From positions 1-6,567 of the forward strand of contig JAGYMG010000032.1 in the NCBI GenBank assembly GCA_018400675.1: DNA of 6,567 bases, written 5' to 3'. Shown here one piece after another: positions 1-6,567 of this stretch (position 1 is its first letter; the number at the start of each line of letters is the position of its first letter). The notes under the pieces were generated by a model. It made no database searches. It was not told the DNA's origin and saw nothing but the letters and a program-made list of their open reading frames with translations. The translations under genes and the position numbers were made by a program. The DNA comes from a bacterium (GTDB lineage Bacteria > Patescibacteriota > Minisyncoccia > Minisyncoccales > CG1-02-41-26).

Positions 1-457
1 CAAGCTTTTCAGTCCACCATCCTATCCTGTCTTTTGCAATTTCATCATCATTCCAATGCTTATCGACTAACTCCTCAGATTCAGTATGGCCGTAAAAATT
101 GTAGCCGCGGTATACAGGAAGGTGAAAACCCGATAAATTGATAAAAGCCCACAAATCGTGATTGCCGGTAATATATTTAGCAACACCTAAATTAACCAGC
201 TCTTCTATCGCCTTAAAACATTTTACCCCATAAGGCCCCCTGTCTAATATGTCGCCTAAAAAGTAAAATGATATATCTAAAGCTTGTATATCTATCCCCT
301 GGGCCTCTAACTGAGCGCTTATCGATTTGCCGGGAAAAACATTATGGTCCAATCTAACTTCTCCGCCGCTGTTACGGGATATGATATCGGCTATATATTT
401 AAGCAAGAGGTTTATCTCTCCGTGAAAATCAGAGATAGTGACAATTTTGGGTAAATT
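1..457 (-). other. Calcineurin-like metallophosphoesterase domain, N-terminal part
   Basis: Residues 2037-2188 contain the metal-binding motifs of this superfamily in order. ISDFHGE (2044-2050) supplies Asp2046 and His2048, FLGDILDRGP (2102-2110) supplies Asp2105, and TGNHD (2133-2137) supplies Asn2135 and His2136. These bind two metal ions that activate water for phosphate ester hydrolysis. The later histidine motifs lie beyond the left edge or are not certain; YGHTE (2158-2162) might contribute but this is unproven. The DFHGE, DRGP and GNHDLW combination is compatible with class III fructose-1,6-bisphosphatases, with PPP-type phosphatases, or with a general metallophosphoesterase. The substrate cannot be chosen from this part alone. 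Confidence 0.88.
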
Positions 458-3400
458 GCCTGAATCTTTACTTTTGGCCTCGCGCTCAATTCTTTTTAAC
501 ATATCTCTTATCTGAAAAATACGCTCCTGCTCATTCCTATAGGCAGTCTTAATACTGCTTGAACTAACCCCTTCCTTTACAGCAGAACTCGCCGAATCCT
601 GCTTGTTTTCCAGACTTACCAGCTTAATTTCTTTATCTTTGATTATCTTTTTTACTATCTTCAGCGGCTTCTCGGTTACTTTTTCTATCTCCGCCTCGCT
701 AACCAATTCTTCTTCTTTCCATTCGATATCTACGCCAAGCCAGGCTCCACCCAGTTTTCTCCTATCTATGCTAACAAAGTTAATCCCCGACTCATCGATA
801 TACCTGGATAAAGAAAGGTTATCCGAAGGAGTAGATATATTTACGCCTACCTGAAGGCCGCCGGCGCCGGGAACAAGCCCAATCTCTTCCAATACCTGCA
901 TCATCATATAAAGCACTGCCCCGCTCTGGGTACCTTTAAGGTCGGTTATCTGTAAACCTAACCGGTTACTGCCATAACTATCTAATACCTCTTTAAAAGC
1001 ATCCAGCTCAATTCTGTTTATCGGCCAGTAGTCATACAGAGCTCTGGCCGGGCCAAGCAAGCCATAGTCAGGATTAGGATTTATGGTCTCGGTTAAAAAA
1101 CCGCCTCTTAAAGACGCTAATTGTTTTGGATTAAGGCTTAAGGTAGTATGAATAATTAACTGGTCGGGGTTACTATCTAAGGATTTCTTCATATTATATT
1201 TGAAGCTGCTCTTTATATACTCTCTCACGGTTAACCCTTTTAAAGCGGCTGATATATCGGCTTTAAGCTTTTTGATGTATTCGGCTGAAGCATTTTCAAT
1301 ATCTATTGCGGCTGGTTTGCCGTCGGCAAGTTTATTGCATACAGAAAAAAGCAGCTTTTTGATTTCCGGCTCGGGATGAAGCTTAGCTTTGCCTTTATAA
1401 ATTTTTATCAAAAAATCCCTTTCGGTTTTATTTTTAACCGCTCTTATCTTTTCGGCTTCATCTATCCATTCTTTAATTTTTTCGGCTAATCCAGAAATTA
1501 ACTCATCAAGTTTTCCGTCTTGATAAGCTAAGAGTATCAACGGGTTAAACAACAAATTGGCTGACACCGCGTCATTGGCGTCTTCTTTTACCGCAGCAAC
1601 AGGCTCTATCTCTATATCTTCTCGGCTGGCTTCAAGGCCTTTTAGCCGGCTTTCTTTTTTGGTTACTTTCAGGTCGCCTTCATATACAGTGCCAGTTGAA
1701 AAATCTATAGTAACAGTTTTTCCGTCTAAATTTTTCTCCTGGCCTTTTAACTCGGCTTTACCCTTTACCCTTTGAGCTATAATCCCTACTTCCTTATTAA
1801 ATAAATCCCAGCCTTCTCTGATAATCTCATTATCCAAAATAATCGCCCGCGCATATTGGAGATGGTCCCAAGCAATGCCTGCTTTTTCCAATTCTTCAAC
1901 TGAGCCGATATTGCCTGTTAAAGCGACAATCTTTCCGGCAACCCTGCTTAGCTTAGCCGGATCGTTTAATTTTAAGTAACTCTGTGTTTTTTCCCAATCG
2001 TCTGCCTTCTTGCCTTTTAACTGGATACTGATTAGGTCTTTAGCCCGGGATACAAAAACAACATCGCCTTTTATCACCCCTGCCTGCATCTGTTTTTCGC
2101 TTAAGGAAAAAAGTTTTTTGCCGCTTTCGGCCAACTCTTCGTTTATTCTCATGGTATCATAACGCAGCATAGCCGCCTGCAGCCTCATCTTTACCATACT
2201 GATACCGAATGAATCTAGGAGGCTCATTATCTTTCCGGCAGCTTCGAAATTGCCTCTTGATAAAAGCTGAGTTATAGCTTCGCCGCAAAGGCTGGTAGGG
2301 ATATCATATTTGCGGGCGGCTTTAACCACTTCTTCTATCAAGCTCAGCATAACCGGCGAGCCTTCGTCTACCAGAGGCAGCTGCCCGGGGTCATCTACGT
2401 AGAAGTAACCGAGTTCTTTTATCTTATCTATCGCGGCTTTGGCTTTAGGATCGAGTATCTTCAGCTTCATCCGGCCGTCTTCCCGGTCAGCCTTAGCCGC
2501 AAGGTGTGAGTAATCGTTTGTCCCGAAAGAGAAAAACAGTTTCTTGACAGGATAACCCTGCTGAGTTATTTTTTCCTTAAACTCAAGGACTATCCGGGAA
2601 AACTCCTCTATAAAAACCGCGTTGCTGGGAATTTCAATCATCAAGCCGACTTCTTTAGGAAGCTTGCCTTTTTTTGCGGCAATCTTTTCTAAGATTTCGG
2701 TTAAAATCTTTAGCTCTCTTTCTGTTCTGATAAAGACATAAAACCAGCCCTGGTTTTCGGTATTGTCGTTTGCGTCTATTAAAGCTTCAAGAATAAAACT
2801 TAATACTTCTTGGTAACCGCCTTCTCCGTTTTCAACTTCCTTTATCTCCAAAGAAGCGCCTCTTAAGCCTACCAGCGGATTTATCCCCGGCCAGGAAAAC
2901 ACTTCCGAGCCTATCAACCCCTGGACCTTATCCTGGGCAAAGTCATAAGCCCTGCTTTTATTTGTCTGCTCCGGAGAGAGGGCATAACCTAAATTATTGT
3001 AAAAATAATAGAACTTCTTCTGGACATACTCAAAATAACTCTGGTAGCCTTCTTCTTTTAGTTTGTCGCTTATCTGGTCAATAAGCCAGGAGTGTTCATA
3101 CATCTTATTAACTATGCTTTCCTGAAAACTATTAAGCTCACTTTCTCTTATTTGGCCGTTTACTATTTTTTTGACCAAGTCAAAGCCATAACCGGCAATT
3201 ACGTTTATGCCTATCTCTTCTCCTTTAAACTCGGCCCGGGCTAAGGATATACCGGCAGCATCGGGAGCGTTCATTACCACCGAAGCTTCCTGGGCGGTTT
3301 TTTCGGCAGCCATAATCCAGCCTATCTTGGGATCCGATTCCTCGAAAGGAATTAAGTAAGGCCTGATAATAAATTTTATTAACTTTATCGGAAAATCTTT

Positions 3401-6400
3401 TTTCCTTTCGTAAAAATCCTGCCAGGTTTGGTTATAATCGTATATATTTCCATTATTGGCGTCGGCTACAATCCACTGCCGGTGAGCAACATCCAGCTTG
3501 CCGACCCCGGCGATACCGGGGATACCTTGTTCACGGCAGAATATGGCGGCGTGGCTGGTCTCTCCGCCTTTTAAGGTTATAACCGCATTGCACAATCTCA
3601 TTAGAGGATCATGGCTGGGATCGGCTTCCTCAAGAAGCAGGTTAACCGGCAGGCTCCTGCCGTCTTCTCCCATATAGCTTTCGGGATTAAGGCCGGCCGA
3701 TTTTATGCTCTCTATATCTTCTGAGCTAAACTCTCCTCTTTTGAGCGCTTTTATCTTTTCAGCCTGGGAGCCGATATCCTTGTTGGGGTCAAATTTATAG
3801 GCAAAACCGACACTCGCGTTTTCTCCTTTGGTTCCTCTGGCAATAACCTTTATTTTGTCAGCTTCCGATTTTAGAAAAGCGTCGTCTATTTCAGTTCTCT
3901 GCACCTCTAAATCAATATCGGCAACTTTAGCGGTATAAGGACGGGCCTGGACATTATAAAGCCTTGCGTATAGGTTGCCGGATATAATGCCGTCAGCTGC
4001 AACGGCTTCAATAATATTTACTCTTTTATTTTTAGGAGCAGACGGATCAATCTCGATAGCAAACTCAATATCCCTGTCATCTTGATAAGAGATAGCTATC
4101 TCGGCTACCATTTTGGCGATATGATGCAGCTCTTCGTCGGTTAAGGTAAAAGTATTTTTGTGTTTTTCCGAGCTAAGAATAAGAGTGGTAAAACTTTTAT
4201 CGATTAAAGCCCTTAAGAGGTAAGCTAAATTCTGAAAAGTTAAACTATCTTGTTTAAGATAATTGTAGATTTCTTTTCTTTCTTGGTCTCCTACGCTTCG
4301 GTCGGCTGCGCTGTACCATACCTGCCTTGCCATCTTCAGGAAGGTTTCGGCTTTGGCGGCAGTACCGAAATATTCTTTTATCTTACGGCTGCCGGTTTCA
4401 GATTTTTCTTTAGCGTCTCTTACTTTATTGTTAAGCTCTTTGATTAACTTCTTTACCGTGGCGATATCTACCCCGTAACCCGACTCTGTTTCCGATACCT
4501 CAAAAACTTCCTTTATCGAATCTATGAGTAAACTGTCTGCTGCTGCCTCTTTTATCTTCTCCGACAAAAAAGCAGATATATTTTTCATCCGTTCTTTTCT
4601 TTCTTTATCAACCAGCGACTCTGCGCCTTTAAGATACTGGGCCGGGAAATAGGCGGCCAGGATACTGGTGATACTCTTGCTTACTTCATCATAGGCAACC
4701 ACCATCTCTAAAATCTCGGCTAAATTTCTTATCTGGGCTTCACTGATTTTTTTACCCAGGATCCTAAAGGCATCCTCGATATCTATCATCTGGACCGTTT
4801 TGGTGCCTTTCTTTTTCTCTAAGATAAACCAATTTTCAAAATCTTTGGTCCCCATAACATATTTATCCGGATCGACCATCCCGCCTACTACTGTCTCTCC
4901 GTAGCCGAAGCTCATCTCAAAATTGACGATTAAAGGCTTGGTTCCGGTAATATTTCCTTGTTGGTCAGTATAGACAAACCGGTAGTCGCCATTGTAGGCA
5001 TGCCATAATGCTCTGGCTTTAGCCCCGTATTTTGTCGCCGGGTTTACATTAAAAGCAACCCCGGAGAGATAACTTTTTACCATCTGCATCATTACTACCC
5101 CAATACCTAAGCGGTCCGGCCTTATGAAATCTTTTCTTGAGGCTTCGAGTTCATCCCGGCACCACTGTAAAAACTCTCTATCTTTGGCTTTATCCTCTTT
5201 TGAGGTTATCTCTTCTAACGCCTGTTTAAGATTGTAAGAACCGGGGTTTTTCAATTTTGCCAACACGCCGGCTAAATCTTTATACCCGTATTTTTTTATC
5301 TTTTTCAATAACTTATAGTAGTTCTTCCTCTGCTGGCTCTCTTCCTTGCCTATCTTTGAAGTAAATATAAGAAATATCGCATCATCCCGATAGCTTATCG
5401 CTCTGTCGGTAAAAAGACTGGCCCAGCAATGTTTTACCTTATCGACCACATCGTCTTCTCCTTTGACGTTAAGATAGGTATCGGCCTGCCCGGCCTGAGA
5501 ACCGGTAGTAACCGGCATCCAGGTTTTAACATCCGAATCCTCGGTAGTTCCAGAACTTCTTATAGCTACCGCAGTCGGGATATCTTTATCCTGGAGAGCT
5601 CTTGCAATATTTAGGTGCCTATACATAAGAATTAATTCGTCTTCTATCTGACGGGGTATCTCTGAGTTTAAAATCTGAGCCTGTATCTCTTCGGCGGCAA
5701 CCTGGCGGGCCCGGTCATCCATAGTATCTAAGTTGGCCAATTTCCTGTCTATAAGGCCTTTAAGCTCAGGGTTTGCTTCCACAAATCTAAAATAAGCGAT
5801 TGAACTTATGGTAAGGCCCAAAGGAACATCGACTACTTCATCCATCAGGGATAAACTAAAGCCTTTTCCGCCGGCAAGAAATATAGCGTCTTCTAAACCT
5901 TCTTCTTCCAACTCGGCTTTCAACTCTTTTTTTCTGTCGCCTTGCAGGGTATTTTCTATTATCTCATTCATCTCCTCTAAATGCCGGTGGTACTGAGATA
6001 ACTCCCTGTAGGTAATCGTATTTCTTCTGTTTACAGAAAGCTTTTCTCTTTCTCTTAGAAATTGAAAATCCTCTATCAACCTAGCGACTTTATAGTCGGC
6101 CGCCTCCAGAGAGGCGCTTTCATCGTAGATAGTATAAATTACCTGTTCTGCTCCGGGGCGGTTTTTAATCAAAGCTATCGGATTGTTTTGAAAAACAAGA
6201 GCCCGGTAGTTTTCCTCTTCTTTGGCCGGCTCCCCGAATAACTCTTCCAGTTTATCTTTAATCACCGGTTCGTTCAGCCCGAAGAACTTATATACCCGGA
6301 ACCCAATCCCAAACTCTTCTGCTCCTTCGGATATGCTTATCCTGTCGCTTAAAGCATTAAAGGTGTCAATATCCAATTTCCGGTCGGATTCTTTAAAGAG

Positions 6401-6567
6401 AGAGTGGTTGTTTAAGACCTCGGATTTGACAGAGCTAGAGGATAACTTGTGTTTTAATCCGTAAACTTCGGGCATAGACCTTACCAGCAACCCCTTCATG
6501 CCGATTGATTGCGCCGGCGCAATATCAACATCATAGCGGTCACCCACAGACAAGCATTGAGAAGTTT
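1..6567 (-). CDS. Giant multidomain phosphotransfer/phosphatase protein, partial at both ends
   Basis: One frame stays open for 2188 codons, from the codon at 6565-6563 to the codon at 4-2. I translated it line by line and found no stop and no frameshift, with protein-like sequence throughout. Recognisable domains in order are a HAD phosphatase end, a PEP synthase-like ATP-grasp, a phospho-His domain, a PEP/pyruvate TIM barrel, a degenerate second phospho-His domain and barrel, and a calcineurin-like metallophosphoesterase. No start or stop codon can be assigned, so the true length exceeds 2188 residues. Ordinary PEP synthase is about 800 residues. No signal peptide or membrane helix is evident, so a cytosolic location is likely. 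The only activity that looks complete in view is ATP-dependent conversion of pyruvate to PEP, or a related dikinase reaction; both phosphatase domains are cut by the window. Artificial joining of separate genes is unlikely, because the linkers between domains are in frame and low in complexity. Confidence 0.97.
458..727 (-). other. Charged and Ser-rich interdomain linker
   Basis: Residues 1947-2036 join the degenerate barrel to the metallophosphoesterase. The first part is Lys/Glu-rich (EIEKVTEKPLKIVKKIIKDK, 1959-1978). The middle is the flexible-looking SASSAVKEGVSSSSIKTA (1991-2008), and the last part is a charged helix. The SSSSIK piece closely echoes SSSSVK (42-47) in the linker after the HAD domain, so the same linker style is used at both ends of the PEP synthase-like unit. 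Such stretches usually act as flexible tethers; they could also be protease-sensitive. Confidence 0.7.
728..1228 (-). other. Shortened, catalytically dead second PEP/pyruvate barrel
   Basis: Residues 1780-1946 match the middle of a PEP synthase barrel. LIIHTTLSLNPKQLASLRGG (1803-1822) corresponds to the family's '.VRT.DFK.NEY.NL.GG' segment, and NPDYGLLGPAR (1831-1841) corresponds to 'NPMLG.RG.R'. VLEEIGLVPGAGGLQVGVN (1891-1909) and NFVSIDRRK (1929-1937) correspond to the strands before and at the GTND site. By alignment each catalytic residue is replaced: the Arg of '.VRT' by Thr1807, the Arg of 'G.RG' by Leu1837, the Glu of 'IEIP' by a non-acidic residue in NISTPSDN, and Asn-Asp by Arg-Lys near 1935-1936. 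There is no later SLCGEA segment, so the barrel is also truncated. It is most likely a non-enzymatic duplicate kept for structure or regulation. Confidence 0.75.
1229..1672 (-). other. Helical spacer between the degenerate copies
   Basis: Residues 1632-1779 link the degenerate mobile domain to the degenerate barrel. The sequence is charged and mainly helical in appearance, for example LISGLAEKIKEWIDEAEKI (1689-1707) and AEYIKKLKADISAALKGL (1761-1778). In the intact copy this interval holds the start of the barrel with its catalytic GISLARAEF motif; I see no counterpart here. It may be an eroded barrel front or an unrelated replacement. No family is recognised. Confidence 0.55.
1673..2101 (-). 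other. Second phospho-histidine-like domain, histidine lost
   Basis: Residues 1489-1631 follow the first barrel and read like a second PEP-utilising mobile domain. The end, GKTVTIDFSTGTVYEG (1615-1630), is the typical closing strand-turn-strand of such domains. The stretch RAIILDNEIIREGW...KEVGII (1573-1596) aligns without gaps to the same stretch of the first copy (993-1016: NAVITL...TSHAAI...REQGIP). In that alignment Gly1585 stands where His1005 stands in the intact copy, and the GG.TSHAAI signature is gone. The fold is probably kept, but phosphate transfer by this domain is not possible by the known mechanism. It may be structural or may bind a ligand or partner. Confidence 0.8.
2141..3337 (-). 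other. PEP/pyruvate-binding TIM barrel, catalytic residues intact
   Basis: Residues 1077-1475 match the C-terminal barrel of PEP synthase and PPDK, where pyruvate and PEP are interconverted. By motif alignment the active-site residues are all present: Arg1110 in GISLARAEF; Arg1205 in SRAYDF; Arg1235 in NPLVGLRGAS; Glu1311 in LMIEIPSN, a Mg2+ ligand; Asn1350 and Asp1351 in FSFGTNDYSH; and Cys1427 in TSLCGEA, the proton-donating cysteine. The barrel ends near DSFGISMVKM. Compared with E. coli PEP synthase it has extra loops, for example the acidic stretch around 1235-1260. Together with the preceding two domains it makes a complete PEP synthase-like enzyme. PEP synthase and PPDK cannot be separated with certainty; the GINPLVGLRGAS and QARP motifs lean toward PEP synthase. 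Confidence 0.93.
3410..3850 (-). other. PEP-utilising mobile (phospho-histidine) domain, intact
   Basis: Residues 906-1052 form the swivelling domain that carries phosphate between the ATP-grasp domain and the TIM barrel. It opens with KVIARGTKGENASVGFAYKF (906-925), comparable to the 'G..aSpG.a.G.v' start of the family, and contains LKGGETSHAAIFCREQGIPG (998-1017). This is the standard GG.TSHAAI..RE.GIP signature, so His1005 (codon 3551-3553) is the phosphorylated residue. It ends in the usual strand-turn-strand WIVADANNGNIY. About 30 extra residues (928-970) sit between the first strand and the LLLEEADPSHDPLM segment. All residues needed for phosphotransfer are present. Confidence 0.95.
4181..4813 (-). 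other. Helical insertion 2 in the ATP-grasp domain
   Basis: Roughly 210 residues (585-795) separate the VDPDKYVMGTKD motif from TDEELHHIAKM. In typical PEP synthases these two are only about 60 residues apart. The insert is rich in Glu, Lys and Ala and looks almost entirely helical, so it could form a helical bundle. One stretch, ISEAQIRNLAEILEMVVAYD (607-626), resembles the conserved helix LTDEELHHIAKMVAEIAISY (808-827), which hints at a local internal duplication. The function is not recognised; a docking or oligomerisation role is possible but purely inferred. Confidence 0.6.
5114..5380 (-). other. Lys-rich insertion 1 in the ATP-grasp domain
   Basis: About 89 residues (396-484) interrupt a place where family members run almost directly from SLFTDRAISYR to the strand seen here as GIGVVMMQMV (487-496). 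The insert is basic and helical in appearance, with KNYYKLLKKIKKYGY (414-428) and then several Glu/Lys-rich helices. The sequence is not recognised. Because it is in frame and flanked by conserved ATP-grasp strands, it is best read as a surface elaboration rather than a disruption. Its edges are approximate. Confidence 0.6.
5882..6454 (-). other. Ser-rich linker plus unrecognised charged segment
   Basis: Residues 38-228 join the HAD domain to the ATP-grasp domain. The segment opens with a flexible-looking stretch, HKLSSSSVKSEV (39-50). Residues 60-140 look like a mixed alpha/beta fold, with strand-like pieces such as YRALVF and QIVYTIYD. Residues 140-225 are rich in Glu, Lys and Arg and look mainly helical, possibly with coiled-coil character. 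I do not recognise a family here. It could be an N-terminal extension specific to this PEP synthase-like lineage or a separate small domain. No catalytic motif is visible. Confidence 0.6.
6455..6567 (-). other. C-terminal end of a HAD-superfamily hydrolase domain
   Basis: Residues 1-37 of the fragment contain VGDRYDVDIAPAQSIGM (7-23), followed by a short beta strand GLLV and then PEVYGL. This fits HAD motif IV, in which acidic residues (here Asp9, with Asp12 or Asp14) help hold the Mg2+ ion, followed by the usual 'A...GM...LV' helix and strand. The nucleophile Asp motif (DxD) and motifs II and III would lie beyond the right-hand edge, so catalytic competence cannot be judged. HAD enzymes of this kind mostly remove phosphate from sugar phosphates or phosphoglycolate; the substrate here is unknown. 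The domain is fused in frame to the following PEP synthase-like unit through a Ser-rich linker. Confidence 0.85.

Larger units (their letters stand above)
3926..5881 (-). other. PEP/pyruvate-binding (PPDK N-terminal, ATP-grasp) domain, enlarged
   Basis: This domain of PEP synthase and pyruvate phosphate dikinase binds ATP and passes phosphate to the swivelling histidine. Landmarks in order: LAGGKGFSL (230-238, Lys234 matching the conserved early Lys of the family), AIRSSGTTEDSD (334-345, Arg336 matching the ATP-contacting Arg), TTGSQAGQADTYLNV, CWASLFTDRAISYR, FGYGETVVGGMVDPDKY (553-569), TDEELHHIAKM (809-819), DRDIEFAI (830-837, Asp832 and Glu834 as probable metal ligands) and VQARPYT (872-878, matching the terminal QARP motif). 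The key residues are all present, so ATP binding is likely. The domain spans about 650 residues against roughly 330-350 in ordinary family members; two large insertions account for most of the excess and are listed separately. Confidence 0.93.

Noticed and set aside
603..854. Plus-strand ORF of 83 codons with a hydrophobic, signal-peptide-like start
   Set aside because: It lies fully antisense to the well-supported giant frame, over the linker and pseudo-barrel. Its Ser/Phe/Ile/Leu-rich composition is what the reverse complement of Lys/Glu/Asp-rich codons gives.
858..870. GC-rich palindromic patch (ccgccggcgccgg)
   Set aside because: It encodes the Pro-Gly-Ala-Gly-Gly turn of the pseudo-barrel; codon usage for Gly and Ala explains it.
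1557..1775. Plus-strand ORF of 72 codons
   Set aside because: Antisense to the degenerate mobile domain, with low-complexity Ser/Phe composition and no motif; a shadow frame.
3505..3521. Perfect 6-base inverted repeat (ccccgg, 5-base loop, ccgggg) that could be read as a hairpin or terminator
   Set aside because: It falls inside the conserved GIPGIAGVG coding motif, has no T-run, and is explained by Gly/Pro codons.
4250..4447. Plus-strand ORF of 65 codons with Phe-rich, membrane-like sequence
   Set aside because: Antisense to the helical insertion of the ATP-grasp domain. The Phe runs come from Glu/Lys codons on the other strand.
5429..5614. Plus-strand ORF of 61 codons
   Set aside because: Antisense to the strongly conserved ATP-grasp region with TTGSQAG and AIRSSGTTEDSD; no independent evidence of coding.
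5808..5996. Plus-strand ORF of 62 codons
   Set aside because: Antisense to the start of the ATP-grasp domain; Ser-rich shadow frame.
6222..6464. Plus-strand ORF of 80 codons
   Set aside because: Antisense to the HAD end and linker; Ser/Leu-rich shadow frame with no recognisable motif.
1..6567. CRISPR array, tRNA or rRNA, insertion sequence or attachment site
   Set aside because: The entire window is coding sequence in one frame. I saw no spaced direct repeats, tRNA-like arms, transposase motifs or terminal inverted repeats.

Overview
The whole 6567-base window lies inside one minus-strand protein-coding gene. Read on the minus strand from 6565 down to 2, a single frame of 2188 codons runs with no stop and no frameshift. 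It has no start codon, stop codon, promoter or terminator in view, so the gene continues past both edges. Residue numbers below count from the codon at 6565-6563 as residue 1. They are positions in this fragment, not in the full protein.

In protein order (right to left) the layout is: the C-terminal end of a HAD-family phosphatase (residues 1-37); a Ser-rich linker and an unrecognised charged segment (38-228); a full phosphoenolpyruvate synthase / pyruvate phosphate dikinase-like unit, made of an ATP-grasp domain enlarged by two insertions (229-880), a swivelling phospho-histidine domain with active-site His1005 (906-1052) and a PEP/pyruvate TIM barrel with all expected catalytic residues (1077-1475); a second phospho-histidine-like domain in which Gly1585 replaces the histidine (1489-1631); a helical spacer (1632-1779); a shortened second PEP/pyruvate barrel that has lost its catalytic residues (1780-1946); a charged, Ser-rich linker (1947-2036); and the first part of a calcineurin-like metallophosphoesterase (2037-2188), cut by the window edge. 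The order is therefore phosphatase, apparently active PEP synthase-like dikinase, degenerate copy of its second half, phosphatase.

The protein looks soluble and cytosolic; no signal peptide or membrane segment is visible. PEP synthase makes PEP from pyruvate and ATP at the entry to gluconeogenesis. The metallophosphoesterase has some resemblance to class III fructose-1,6-bisphosphatase, so a fused sugar-phosphate or gluconeogenic enzyme assembly is possible, but this is inference.

The organism cannot be fixed from sequence alone. The standard genetic code fits: every Trp is TGG and no stop codon is read through. A very long multi-enzyme ORF with Ser-rich linkers is reminiscent of the giant genes of uncultivated bacteria such as Candidatus Omnitrophota. 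That is a guess from architecture, not a demonstrated assignment.
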